Assembly (NCBI GenBank): GCA_905221605.1
Contig: CAJNDS010000132.1
Location: forward strand, 83,501 to 147,500
Direction: 5' to 3'
DNA length: 64,000 nt
Origin: Symbiodinium natans
Taxonomy: Eukaryota > Sar > Dinophyceae > Suessiales > Symbiodiniaceae
Below are positions 33,710 to 46,746 of the stretch, piece by piece. The notes beneath the pieces are model-generated. The model saw only the letters and a list, made by a program, of their open reading frames with translations. It made no database searches and was not told the origin of the DNA. A program made the translations under genes and the position numbers. Position 1 is the first letter of the stretch, and the number at the start of each line of letters is the position of its first letter.

Positions 33710-36700
33710 GGGTTAGTGACTGCCCTAGAGGTTAGTCGTATGTCCCCCCGCTTCGTGTTGTTGTGATTTGGTAGGGGCCCAGAGGTTTGTATGAGTTGTT
33801 TTCTTCGTTCGTGTTGTAAGGGTTTTGTGAGGGCCCCGGAGGTTTGTCGCATGTCCGATTTCTTCGTGCTTGTAGGGTTTGGGGATTGTCTAGATAATTG
33901 TCAAAAATCATTCCTTCCGCGCTCGTACTATGAGGGGCTAGTGGCTGCCCTAGAGGTTTGTTGTATATTCCCCCGCTTCGTGTTCCTGAGATTTGGTAGG
34001 GGCCAGAGGCTTGTCATATGTCCCCTCCCTTCGTCCCTTCGTGTTGTGAGGGTTGCATTCGGCCTTGGAGGTTTGTCGTATGTCCCCTTTCTTGGCGTCT
34101 AGATGATTGTCATCATAAGTCATTTGCTTCCGTGGTCGTATTATGAGGGCTATTGACCGCCCTAGAGGTTTGTCGTATGCCCCCCTGCTTCGTGTTCCTG
34201 TGAGTTGGGAGGGGCCTAGAGGTTTATCTTTTGTCCCCTCCCTTCGTCCCTTCGTATTGTAAGGGTTTCGTGAGCGCTCTGGAGGTTTTTCATATGTCCC
34301 CTTTGTTCGTGCTTGTAGGGTTGAGGGAGTGTCTAGATGATTATCATATATCATTTGCTTCCGCAGTCGCTATGAGGGTATTGATTGCCCTAAAGATTTC
34401 TCGTGTGCCCCCCCCGCTTCGTATTCCTGTGATTTGGTAGGGGTCTAGAGGTTTGTCGTAATTCCTCTCCCTTCGTTCCTTCGTGGGATGTTTGCGTGTG
34501 TCCCCTTTCTTCGTGCTTGTAGGGTTTGGGGAGCCTAGACGACTGATATATATATATATATATATATAATTCGATTCCGCGCTCGTATTGTGAGGGGCTA
34601 GTGATCGCCCTAGAGGTTTGTCGTATGTCCCCCCCATTTCCTGTTCCTGAGATTTGGTAGGGGCCTAGAGCTTTGTCGTATGTCCCCTCCTTTCGCCCCT
34701 TCGTGTTGTAGGGGTTTTGTTGGGCCTTGAAGGCTTGTCGTGTGTCCCCTTTCTTCGTGCTTGGAGAGTTTGAGGAGCGTCGAGATGACTACCATACATC
34801 ATTTGCTTCCGTGCTCGTACTATGTGGGGTTAGTGACTGCCCTAGAGGTTTGTCGTATGTCCCCTTCCTTCGTCCCTTCGCGTTGTATGGGTGGTAAGGG
34901 TTTTGTGAGGGCCCTGGAGGCTAGTCGTATATCCACTTTCTTCGAGCTTGTAGGGTTTGGGGGGGAGCGTCTAGAGTCTAGATGATCGTCATATATGATT
35001 TGCTTCCGTGCTCAAACTATGAGGGGCTAGTGACTGTCATAGAGGTTTGTCATTTGTCCCCCCCGTTTCCTTGGTCCTGTGATTTGGTAGGGGCTTAGAG
35101 GTTTGTCATACGTTCCCTCGCTTCGTCCTTTCGTGTTGCAAGGGTTTTGTGAGAGCCCGGCAAATTTGCCGTATGTCCCTTTTCTTCTTGCTTGTAGGGT
35201 TTGGGGAGCGTCTAGACGACTGACATATGTAATTTGATTCCGGGCTCGTATTGTGCGGGGCTAGTGACTGCCCTAGAGGTTTGTCGTATGCCCTCCGCTT
35301 GTTCCTGTGATGTAGTAGGGGCCTACAGGTTTGTCGTGTGTCCCCTTTCTTGGCATCTAGATGATTGTCATAAGACATTTGCTTCTGTGGTCGTATTGTG
35401 AGGGCTATTGACTGCCCTAGAGGTTTGTCGTATGCCCCCCTGCTTCGTGTTCCTGTGAGTTGGAAGGGCCTAGAGGTTTATCTTTTGTCCCCTCCCTTCG
35501 TCCCTTCGTGTTGTAAGGGTTTCGTGAGCGCTCTGGAGGTTTTTCGTATGTCCCCTTTGTTCGTGCTTGCAGGGTTTGGGGAGTGTCTAGATGATTATCA
35601 TATATCATTTGCTTCCGCAGTCGCTATGAGGGTATTGATTGCCCTAAAGATTTCTCGTGTGCCCCCCCGCTTCGTATTCCTATGATTTGGTAGGGGTCTA
35701 GAGGTTTGTCGTAATTCCTCTCCCTTCGTTCCTTCGTGGGATGTTTGCGTGTGTCCCCTTTCTTCGTGCTTGTAGGGTTTGGGGAGCCTAGACGACTGAT
35801 ATATATATATATATAATTCGATTCCGCGCTCGTATTGTGAGGGGCTAGTGATCGCCCTAGAGGTTTGTCGTATGTCCCCCCGATTCCTGTTCCTGAGCTT
35901 TGGTAGGGGCCTAGAGCTTTGTCGTATGTCCCCTCCTTTCGCCCCTTCGTGTTGTAGGGGTTTGTTGGGCCTTGAAGGTTTGTCGTGTGTCCCCTTTCTT
36001 CGAGCTTGGAGAATTGAGGAGTGTCGAGATGATTACCATACATCATTTGCTTCCGTGCTCGTACTATGTGGGGTTAGTGACTGCCCTAGAGGTTTGTCGT
36101 ATGTCCCCTTCCTTCGTCCCTTCGCGTTGTATGGGTGGTAAGGGTTTTGTGAGGGCCCTGGAGGCTAGTCGTATATCCACTTTCTTCGAGCTTGTAGGGT
36201 TTGGGGGGAGCGTCTAGAGTCTAGATGATCGTCATATATGATTTGCTTCCGTGCTCAAACTATGAGGGGCTAGTGGCTGTCCTAGAGGTTTGTCATTTGT
36301 CCCCCCCGTTTCCTTGGTCCTGTGATTTGGTAGGGGCTTAGAGGTTTGTCATACGTTCCCTCGCTTCGTCCTTTCGTGTTGCAAGGGTTTTGTGAGAGCC
36401 CTGCAAATTTGCCGTGTGTCCCCTTTCTTCTCACTTGTAGGGTTTGGGGAGCGTCTAGACGACTGACATATAATTTGATTCCGTGCTCGTATTGTGAGGG
36501 GCTAGTGATTGCCCTAGAGGTTTGTCGTATGTCCCCCCGATTCCTGTTCCTGAGATTTGGTAGGGGCTTAGAGCTTTGTCGTATGTCCCCTCCTTTCGCC
36601 CCTTCGTGTTGTAGGGGTTTTGTTGGGCCTTGAAGGTTTGTCGTGTGTCCCCTTTCTTCGTGCTTGGAGAGTTTGAGGAGCGTCGAGATGATTACCATAC

Positions 36701-38770
36701 ATCATTTGCTTCCGTGCTCGTACTATGTGGGGTTACTGACTGCCCTAGAGGTTTGTCGTATGTCCCCTTCCTTCGTCCCTTCGCGTTGTATGGGTGGTAA
36801 GGGTTTTGTGAGGGCCCTGGAGGCTAGTCGTATATCCACTTTCTTCGAGCTTGTAGGGTTTGGGGGAGCGTCTAGAGTCTAGATGATCGTCATATATGAT
36901 TTGCTTCCGTGCTCAAACTATGAGGGGCTAGTGGCTGTCCTAGAGGTTTGTCATTTGTCCCCCCCGTTTCCTTGGTCCTGTGATTTGGTAGGGGCTTAGA
37001 GGTTTGTCATACGTTCCCTCGCTTCGTCCTTTCGTGTTGCAAGGGTTTTTGTGAGAGCCCTGCAAATTTGCCGTGTGTCCCCTTTCTTCTCACTTGTAGG
37101 GTTTGGGGAGCGTCTAGACGACTGACATATAACTTGAGTCCGTGCTCGTATTGTGAGGGGCTAGTGACTGCCCTAGGGGTTTGTCGTATGCCCCCCCCCC
37201 CGCTTCCTTGTTCCTGTGATGTAGTAGGGGCCTACAGGTTTGTCGTATGTCCCCTGCCTTCGTCCTTTCGTGTTGTAAGGCTGATAAAATTTTTCTGAGG
37301 GCCCTTGGAGATTTGTCGTATGTCCCCACGCTTCGTGTTCCTGAGATTTGGTAGGGGCCAGAGACTTGTCGAATGTCCCCTCCTTTCGTCCCTTCGTGTT
37401 GAAATTGCTTTGTTGGGGGAAGGTTTGTCGTATGTCACCTTTCTTTCTTCTTAGAGGGTTTGGGGATCTTCTAGAAAACTGTCATATATCATTTGCTTCC
37501 GTGCTCGTATTATGAGGGGCTGGTGTTTGTCATAGAGGTTTGTCGTATGTCCCGCCGCTTTCTGTTCCTGCGATGTGGTAGGGGCCTAAAGAGGTTTGTC
37601 GTGTGCCCCCTCCCTTCGTCCCTTTGAGTTGCAAGGGTTTTGTTGGACCTGGAAGATTTATCGTATGTCTCCTTTCTTCGTGCTTGTAGGGCGTGGGGAG
37701 CGTCTAGATGATTATCATATATGATTTGCTTCCGTGCTCGTATTATGAGGGGCTAGTGACTGCCCTAGAGGTTTGTTTTATGTCTCCCTGCTTCGTGTTC
37801 ATGTCATTTGCTAGGGTCCTGGAGATTTGTCGTATGTCATTTTACCATATACGAAATTAGATACAATCCCTTCGTCCCTTCGTGTTGTAAGGGTTTCGTG
37901 AGGGTCCTAGAGGTTTGTCGTATGTGCCCTTCCTTCGTCCCTTCTTGTTGTAAGGGTTTTGTGAGGGCCCTGCAAATTTGCCGTATGTCCCTTTCTTCGT
38001 GCTTGTAGGATTTGGGCAGCGTCTAGATGATTGTCATTATCATTTGCTTCCGTGCTCGTACTATGAGGCGCTAGTAACTGCCCTAGACCTTCAGGGCCCT
38101 CACAAAACCCTTACAACACGAAGGGACGAAGGGAGACGACGTACGACAAACCTCTATCATCTAGATGCTCCCCAAACCCTACAAGCAAGAAGAAAGGGGA
38201 CATACGACAAACCTCCAGGGCCCTCACAGAACCCTTACAATAGGAAGGAATGAAGGGAGGCGACACACTACAAACCTTTAGGCCCCTACCAAATCACAGG
38301 ATCACGAAGCGGGGGCGTCATCTGACAAACCTCCAGGCCAATCACTAGCCCCTCATAATACGAGCACGGAAGCACATGATATGTGATTATCATCTACACA
38401 CTCCCCAGACCCTACAAGCACGAACAAAGGGGACATACGACAAACCTCCAGGACCCTCCCAAAACCCTTACAACACGAAGGGACGAAGGGAGGGGACACA
38501 CGACAAACCTTTAGCCCCCTACCAAATCACAGGAACACGAAGCGGGGGGACATACGACAAACCTCTAGGGCAGGCACTAGCCCTCATAATACGAGCACGG
38601 AAACACATCATATATGATAATCATTTTGATGCTCCCCCAAAACCTATAAGAACGAGAAAGGGGAAGCACACAAACCTCCAAAGCCCTTACAAAACCCTTA
38701 CAACACGAAGGGACGAAGGGAGGGGACATACGACAAACCTCTGGACCCTACCAAGTCACAGGAAACACGA
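33710..38770. repeat. 5-kb satellite array, about 230-bp unit, terminal inversion
   Basis: Each unit has three sub-modules that all end with GGTTTGTCGTATGTCCCC: one after CTAGTGACTGCCCTAGA, one after TTTGGTAGGGGCCTAGA, one after GTGAGGGCCCTGGA. The unit ends with TTGCTTCCGTGCTCGTA. About 19 units run forward; at about 38088 the array flips and the rest is reverse complement. A 1.26-kb block (34.13-35.0 kb) is repeated almost exactly at 35.39-36.25 kb. Open frames on either strand are by-products. Confidence 0.9.
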
Positions 38771-38824
38771 AGCGAGGGTGCTTGCCTAAGTCTGGCTGTT
38801 GGCCGGCTGGATCTACATTTACTG

Positions 38825-39105
<281 letters not shown>

Positions 39106-39238
39106 TTTTGTAAATAGTAAACAAAGGGGCGTGCCAAATAGACCCTAAAGGTCCATGCCACTTAGGGGTTTAGGGCTTTTGGGTTTGCAGGGGTTTAGGC
39201 CAGGAAGGGTAGGTTAGGGTTCGGAGTGTTGGGGCTTA

Positions 39239-39340
39239 GTAGCCCAGTAACCATATCATAATAAGGGCACCCTTTTTGGGGTTGGCTACTTTCTAATGGA
39301 ACAAGGACCAAAAAAAGGGGTAAAGGGACCCCTGGGCTAG
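39239..39340. mobile_element. M3 MITE
   Basis: Ends GTAGCCCAGTAACCATATC and GGACCCCTGGGCTAG; interior GGCACCCTTTTTGGGGTTGG as in 55559-55663. Confidence 0.65.
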
Positions 39341-40014
39341 CAAGTGGGGTTTAGGGTTTCTGGGGTTGGAGTTTGGGGTATGCGGAAATACGGCTTAATT
39401 GTCGTGTTCAATGCGAACATAATTCACGTTTGCAGTTTGCCTTGAGGGGGTTGTGAGATCCCAGGACTCTGAACCCCCATCAGCTTCAAAGAAGAGTGCT
39501 CCAAAACCCCCAAATCCTCAACACCCTAAACCCTAAACCCTAAACCCTAAACCCTAAACCCTTAACCCTTAACCCTTAACCCTCAACCCTCAACCCCAAG
39601 CACGAAACCCAACCCCTTCAGAGACCCCAAGAGGTCTGAGGTCCGGTACAGGCCCTAAACACTCAACCTCTATACTGTAGGAGCCTTACCAATTGCAACA
39701 GGGTTTTGGGGGGTAATATCGAGAGAATATAAGGGAATGTTATCAGTAACTATTCCGGCTCCATGTTCGCCCCATACTCTCAATGCACCTCCCGGTCGAC
39801 ATTTTGGAGCTCCAGGGCAGAGGCCTGGAGCGAGAAGCTGCTTTGGGGTCAAGTGTTTCGGGTTTCGGGTTTAGGGCTTTGGAGCTTGGGGTTCACACTT
39901 TGGGAAAGCTCTAAAGGGCTTGGGGAGAGGCTTGGGGAGAGGCTTGGGGATGTTCGTGGTCTAGAGGTTCAAGAGCAAGTTTGCAACGGAACCTGTTGGA
40001 CAGGCCAGACATGC

Positions 40015-40160
40015 CCGCGAAGTTTCAAGAGTGCATACATACCTACATACATACATACATGCATGCATACATACATACATATGTATACATATATGTACAT
40101 ATTTTCACATACATATACATGTATATATATATATATATATATACTTTTGTATATGTAAAG
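40015..40160. repeat. CATA/TATA microsatellite
   Basis: ACATACATAC repeats passing into TATATA. Confidence 0.85.
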
Positions 40161-40497
40161 TATTATATACACATATGATCTTCAACACTGTTTTTGAAGA
40201 CATTTTAAAAGCTAATGTTGCATTCACATGTTCTTAGTGGCAGTTTGGAGGTCGAAAGTAGGACCCTTGAAGTCTTCATGGATTCCCCTACTACCCCCCT
40301 CTATACTGCGTTTCCCCCCTCCCCTAGTTAAGGGTATTTAGGGCTAATTAAGCGACCCACACCCTCAACCCTAAACCCTAAATACCGGGTAGGAGGGAAA
40401 CCCATGAAGTCTTGACCCTGGCTCTCTTAGCTTAGCTGTTTGCCTGCCTGTGCCAAGTCTGATGCACGCAAGGGCTCAAGGCCTGGGCCAAGGTGGT

Positions 40498-40690
40498 GAG
40501 GGTTTAGGGTTTAGGGTTTAGGGTTTAGGGTTTAGGGTTTAGGGTTTAGGGTTTAGGGTTTAGGGTTTAGGGTTTAGGGTTTAGGGTTTAGGGTTTAGGG
40601 TTTAGGGTTTAGAGTTTAGGGTTTAGGGTTTAGGGTTTAGGGTTTCGGGTTTCGGGTTTCGGGTTTCGGGCTTCGGGCTTAGGGTTTAAA
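40498..40690. repeat. long TTTAGGG tract
   Basis: More than 20 near-perfect units, ending in TTTCGGG units. Confidence 0.9.
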
Positions 40691-40794
40691 AGGCCGAGGC
40701 GGCGATATGGGGTTTTTGGGAGTATGCTAGACCCAGGAGTCACCTAGGAATAAACAGGGTCCCCTTTTTTGGTTTACAGTGGCTTACCTGAAAC

Positions 40795-41700
40795 CCTAAG
40801 CCCTGAAGCCACGAAGCCCTAAAACCTTACACCTCTAAAACCCTAAACCCCGCACCCCTGCGCCATGCACGCCTCAACCCTAAACCCGCAGAGCCTAAAC
40901 CCCTAAAACCCCCAAACCCCTGAACCCCGAAACCCCGAAACCCCAAACCTCGAAACCCCCAAACCCCTAAACCCCGAAACCCCCAAACCCCCAAAACCCC
41001 TAAACCGTAAACCCTAAACCCCAAAACCCCCAGACCCCTACACCCCTAAACCCCTGAACCCCCAAACCCCTAAACCCGTGAACCCCTAAACCCCTAAGCC
41101 CCAAAACCCCAAACCCCTAAACCCCGAAACCCCAAAAAAAACCCCCAAACCCCTACACCCCCAAACCCCTAAACCCCTAAACCGCAGACCCTAAACCCCG
41201 AAACCCCGAAACCCCGAAACCCCAAAACCCCGAAACCCCGAAACCCCTAAACCCCTAAACCCCTAAACCCCTAAACACCGAAACACGGAAACCCCTAAAC
41301 CCCTAAACCCTACACCCCAAACCCTAAACCCTAAACCCCTAAACCCTAAACCCCCAACCCCTACACCCCTACACCCCTCAACCCCAAAACCCCTAAGCCC
41401 CTAAGCCCCGAAACCCCTTCTGCAGGGCCAAGCCACGGCTCGACTGCTCCAGGCCTTGCGCATGGGTCGGAGTCGAAACCCTAAACCCTAAAACTTACAC
41501 CTTAAACCCTAAACCTCAAAAAAACCTTTAACCCTAAACCCTAAACCCCTAAACCCCTAAACCCCTAAACCCTAAAACCCTAAAACCCTAAAACCCTAAA
41601 ACCCTGAATCCCCAAACCCTAAACTCCCGAATCCCAAACCATGAAAAACCCCTACACCCCTAAACCTCTAAACCCTAAACCCCTAAACCCTAAACCAATT
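40795..41700. repeat. 900-bp degenerate C-strand tract
   Basis: CCCCTAAA, CCCCGAAA, CCCCCAAA and CCCTAAA units mixed, broken only by a unique GC-rich stretch at about 41410-41476. Confidence 0.85.
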
Positions 41701-42415
41701 CATATGACAATAACCAAAATTCAAAGTTTCACATGACAATTGGATTCCAAAAGGGGGGCCGTAATCTAGAGAACCTCCCTTCCGGAGCAGGGCTTTCGAC
41801 TCAGAGTTAATTGATAGGGCTTGAGATGCAGGGTTTTGGGTTTTGGGTGTAGGGTTCAGGGGTGCAGGGACCTAGGCTATATGCAAGGACTGCAACTGAG
41901 GGACAGCTGAAAAGTGACCAGCGATAGAGTTTGTGCTTTCACGGTTTAGGGTTTGAATGAGAGCTGCTAGGGTGCATGCGGGTTGAGGGCTTAGGGTTTA
42001 GGGTCTAGGGGGCTGAGGCTATGAAAAAGTGCTTACAACGTCGGGTAAAGCCCGTGGCCTTAAACCCTTACTTTATCAACCTACCCAGCTACCATTCATG
42101 CAGGTTCAGAGAACTCCGAGTTCAGGGTTGACCATATTACTTGCGGCGGCCGAAGTATGGGGTACTAGAACCCCTTAAGCACACAATCATCAGTTCCCTG
42201 GAAGTATTGAGCTACCCTGTCCCCTAAACCCCAAATCTTAAACCCGAGAAGAGCTCCCAGATATCGCCCCCAGTGCTTGCGCCTCCCAGCGCCTTCGCTA
42301 TTGGAGCACCCATTTTGGGTAGCTGCGCTAGAGCGGCCGCCTCAAGCATTTATGGTTTCGGGTTTAGGGCTCGAAGTATGGAGTTTGGGAATAATCTAGG
42401 GTTTACAAGGTTTGT
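41700..42415. other. unique sequence, no gene recognised
   Basis: Intron-like DNA with two short degenerate G-strand tracts; nothing coding is supported. Confidence 0.35.
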
Positions 42416-42795
42416 GGACTCCAACAATGGGTGAATGGACCTCAGGGGTACCTAGGGAACATTAGGGAAGCTTGGGGAGCCTTAGGGAGTAGTAGGGAGT
42501 GGAACCTTGGGTTACATGCCCCTCCTTGATCCCATCCCTTAAGAACCCTATACTTGGAGGTTCATTGTACTTATTAATTAACCAAATATACTTATAACCC
42601 ACTCACTTGTAGGCCTCTTACGTGCCCTAATATGGTTATCAGTATAGTTATAAGTACAGTTAGAATTGGTTCACAGGTACAATGAACCTCCAAGTATAGG
42701 GTTCTTAAGGAAGGGGGGTTCTCAACAGGGGGAATGTAACCCCACTACTCCCTACGGTTCCCTAAGCTTCCCCCGCTCCCCCTCCCTTAAGAACC
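42416..42795. mobile_element. M9 element interrupted by an M2 MITE
   Basis: Left part (42416-42545) has repeated AGGGAAGCTTGGGGAGCCTT-type blocks; right part (42702-42795) has ACTCCCTACGGTTCCCTAAG. They are inverted with respect to each other and flank the M2 copy. A related element is at 23401-23590. Confidence 0.4.
42539..42708. mobile_element. M2 MITE with long perfect terminal inverted repeats
   Basis: Ends TTAAGAACCCTATACTTGG and its complement extend inward through AGGTTCATTGTAC, giving about 32 nearly perfect inverted bases. It lies between two halves of another element family (M9). Confidence 0.7.
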
Positions 42796-42799
42796 ATCT

Positions 42800-43680
42800 C
42801 AAAAGATGCTCAACGCATTCTCAGACTGTTTTCGCTGTTCGTGTGGAGACAGCTTGAGGCGCTCTTCGGTGCTTCCATGCGCTGGATTCAAGAAACTCGA
42901 CAGCAAATGTGCATGAAATGAGCAGCCGACACGGTGACCTACAGCAGAGGTTTCAAGTGCTCGACCCCGCCATCCAGGAAGTCCCTAACTTCAGGCATCT
43001 TCTTCACCCAATAACCGGATGAGACTTAAAGACCTGGTGGCCTGGTGAGAACTTTAAGTTTCGGCGGCGTGCACGCCTGAAATAAAGCGCCTGAAGCCCC
43101 CGAAACCTACGCGCCATCCCCAAAACCCTAAACCCTTTTGTTGAACAGCAGGACCGCAGGAGTCTTCCATAAGCTGCGCGAAGCAACTCATGAGTGGTTG
43201 ACTCATTCGTGCCTGTCCTGAAGGAACGGAATAAATGCTTGGCAATGAAATGCCTTGTGTCTGGCGACTTGGATATTTTGAACTTGAAGGTTTAGGGTTA
43301 GGGTTTAGGGTTTAGGGTTAGGGTTGTTCAATCACCAAAAAAAAGCAGTCCATGAGGCAAGGTGGTCGGGGGCGGGGGGACCTGCTGTCCCGGTGCAATC
43401 CTTAATGATGTCAAATAGTTCCGGGACTCGGTGGTCCGTTGTCATCCCCCGTTTCCGATACTATTCATGCGCTGAAGCGCATGTGTAGTAGAACGGCCAC
43501 TCTTTCGTGTTCTCATGGGACTTCCAAGAGGAACCCTAGACCGCAAACCCCCAAACCCCTAGCCCCTAAACCCCAAACCCCACAAACCCTAAAACCCGAA
43601 TCCCACCAAAAGCCCACATTTTGGTTTCCAAGGAGGCAGCCTTCATGGAACTAGAGGATTCCTCAACCATAAACCCCCCA
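42800..43680. other. unique sequence, no gene recognised
   Basis: Mixed-composition DNA with a short TTTAGGG tract near 43290-43325; frames here lack coding bias. Confidence 0.35.
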
Positions 43681-45110
43681 ATAACACTAAACCCTAAACC
43701 CTAAACCCGAAACCCTAAACCCCAAACCCTAAACCCTAAACCCTAAACCCTACAGTAAACCCTAAACCCACAGAGAGGCAGCTTCATGAGGCCGCCACAG
43801 GGAGCTTGGAGGCAGCGCCACCTTCGATCCGGGTCTCTGCATCGACTCTACAGGGTTTTGCCCCAAACCCTAAACCCTAAACCCTAAACTCTAAACTCTA
43901 AACCAGGGTTTGGGGGTTTTAGGACTTTGCGTTCTCCCGGGGATTTAGGCTCCAAGGGTTTTGAGGGCTTTAGGACGTTTGGGGATCAGAGCTTCAGGGC
44001 ATTCGGGTTGCAGTGTGTTTTAGGGCTGCAGTGGTTTGGAGTATGGTATGGTTGTAGGGTGCAGGGGCTTTTAGGCCTTGAGGGTTCAGGGGCTTCGGGT
44101 CTTACCTTAAGAGCCCAGAAACTACCTTGTTCCAGGGTAGCTAGGAGGTCTGTAAGGGGCTTGCTTGCCTCACAACCTGCTGCCAGCATCTTTCAAGAGG
44201 CTTGCGGGTTCTGAAGATCGGGTTTCGGGTTTAGGGGTCGAGGTTTAGGGTTTAGGGTTTAGGGTTTAGGGTTTAGGGTTTAGGGTTTAGGGTTTAGGGT
44301 TTAGGGTTTCGGGTTTAGGGTTTAGGGTTTAGGATTTTTTGGGGGGTTCAGGGTTTAGGGTTCAAGGATTAGGGTTTTAAGGGTCATGAGAGGGTGTGGT
44401 GGCCTCCTGCTCGCGGCGCAAGCGACCGGCCAAAGAATGCGGCCAAAAGCACCTAAGCATCACCCAAAGGGGGGTTTACGAAATTATTAGGGGTACATGG
44501 TTGGGGCCCTTAAAAGGGAATCCTGCGATTTGGGGGCGGGGGGGGGGCAAGATGTCACGGGACTAAGACTCGTACCCCTAAGGATCTACCCCTACAGGAG
44601 ATTCCTTCATATGCTCCTCATCTGGGTCTCATTTTCCCTTAAAAAGGGCCACCCAAAAAACGCAAGGGTACAACCTTGGGGGTCCAAGGTAGAGTCTCAT
44701 GTTAACATGTGCATCCCAAACCCTATCAACCCTAAACCCCTTTCACCCTCTGGGCTGGGTGGCACTGTTACGTTAAGAAGACAGGCCGTGACAAAGGGCA
44801 CAGCTTGAGCTCCGGGGTGGCTGCAGTGTAAACGGCCCCCTAGTTATCAGCCGGTTTTAATTGGGCGCTTGTTAGGTGAGAAGCGCAGAAACCTCCTCAC
44901 TGAAGGGTTTTACTCCTGAAGGGAGCTTGAACCTTGAACCTACAAACCTTAGCACCCCTCATGCCCCAAAAGCCCAAATCTACCCTAAACCCTACAGCCG
45001 AAACCCCTTCAAACCCCAACGCCTTGAGACCTCAAACCCCTTAAGCTCTACACTCGCAACCCTAAACCCTAAACCCTAAACACCCTAACCGCCCAAAGCA
45101 CTTAATAGCC

Positions 45111-45188
45111 TCAAACGACATGTCTGAGGTTCGCGGCAGTTGCGGCTGCAGGCTCCCCAATCGCCGGAACGTGTGTGGAGAGGCTGTC
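45111..45188 (-). CDS. candidate terminal exon
   Basis: Minus strand: acceptor CCCTTTTTTCGCAG|G with a strong T run, 25 codons (DSLSTHVPAIGEPAAATAA, NLRHVV), then TGA. A donor (GTC|GTTTGAGG) could instead extend the gene. On the plus strand an ATG at 45120 opens MSEVRGSCGCRLPNRRNVC. Confidence 0.35.
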   Translation of the reverse strand, partial: DSLSTHVPAIGEPAAATAANLRHVV

Positions 45189-45939
45189 CTGCGAAAAAAG
45201 GGCTGGGAAGGGGCCTTTAGGATGTAGGGTTTCGGGTTGGGGTTTAGGGTTTGGGGTTTGGGGTTTAGGGCGTAGAGTTTAGGGTTTAGGGTTTAGGGTC
45301 TAGGGTCTAGGGTTCAGGTCACCAAGGTGACAAACCTCAGGTCACTGGGGCTGGGGCTTCAGGTAGGGTTTTCAGTGTTTAGGGCTTCAGTTTGAGGTAG
45401 AGCGGGCGTTGAGAATTTTAGGGTTTTAGTGCTTACGGCCACTACGGGGAACTTCGAACCTCTGGACAGGCCTGCAGGACATCGGCCAGCTTCTCAGCGG
45501 TGCTCTTCTCGCTGCCTCAAAGCCCTAAACCGGAAAACAAACCCTAAACACACGCTCTCTTGTCTGAGCTTATGAAGAGGGTTTCGGGTTTAGGGTTTAG
45601 GGGTTTAGGGTTTAGGGTTTAGGGTTTAGGGTTTAGGGTCCCCCCCCCCCCCCGGCACAAACAAACCGAAGGTCGCGAGTTCATGGCATAGGGGGAACTT
45701 GGCCTCCCGCCTTTGGGCACTAGACCCTGTGCAGTAGGGTTTCGGGTTTACGGCTTTATGGGGTTGAGAGCTTCGGGTTGAGGGCTGAGGGAAAAGTGTC
45801 ACGAACTTCGGCCGTGCTGTGATGGATTGCTGCAGTCGCCGCTTTTTCGCGGCGCGTGGTGCACGCGCCATCCGCCTCGGCGCCACCGAGCTTTGCGGTG
45901 GGGGCCGCCTGGCAGTGTATTGGGGTTCCCTCAACCCTA

Positions 45940-46745
45940 AACCCTAAACCCGAAACCTTGCTTTACAGGTACCTTAAGGGCATGGACCAATGGGTGCCCC
46001 ACTGGGAAAAGAAACCCAGAAAGAGGAATCCTTGAACTTCTAACTGTATAAGACCAATTCATGTTAAAGGCTTCAATAGGGATATATATATAGACGCATA
46101 CATGCGTTTATGTTATTTATATTACCGAATTCCTTACTTCTCTCAAGAACTAGTCAACTGATCCCGGCGCACTCGGGCTTGGATACGAATTTGAGTCTTT
46201 ACCTAGATTCTAGATGTAACAAGTTAGAATTGGGCCTGTTATCTCACAAGCACCTCGAAGGGACCCTGATTTAGGGAAACCCTCGAGCCCCAACGTGCGG
46301 TTTAATCCCTTCCCCCTAATTTAACCCCCCCCCCCCCTCCCCAATAGAAACTCGAAATGTGTTTTGTTTTTTACTCGGGGGAGGTGTTCATCCAAATGTC
46401 ATGTTTGGGGTCCAAAGGGTTTAGGGTGTAGGCTTCAGGCTTTAGAGGGGACTGGGAGGGAAGGGAGGGCCGGGAGGGAACGGAGGGAAGGGAGCTTCAG
46501 GATGTTGGTTGGCTTGAGGGTTTTGGGAGCCCTTAATTCGGAATAGGGTTTAAAAGGCGGGATCGGTTTCGGCAGGATTTCCGGAAAGTGTTTTTACAAT
46601 TAGGAGGGGCGTTTAATGAAAGGGGGAAGGGATTAAGTGGGATTCGAGGTCTAGGACGTTTGGGGCAGTGGCTTAATGTCTTTGCAGAAGCACGGACATG
46701 GTCAGGTGGCCACTTGTTCCTCAAGCACGGACAAAACCCGGAGGC
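45940..46745. other. unique sequence downstream of the BTB gene
   Basis: Contains a TA microsatellite (46083), a C run (46326) and a GGGAGGGAA-rich stretch (46455-46500). No gene seen. Confidence 0.35.
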
Positions 46746-46746
46746 A

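Noticed and set aside
33710-38770. Many 60-140 residue frames, which resemble a protein family
   Set aside because: They repeat because the satellite repeats; reading frames exist on both strands and drift between units.
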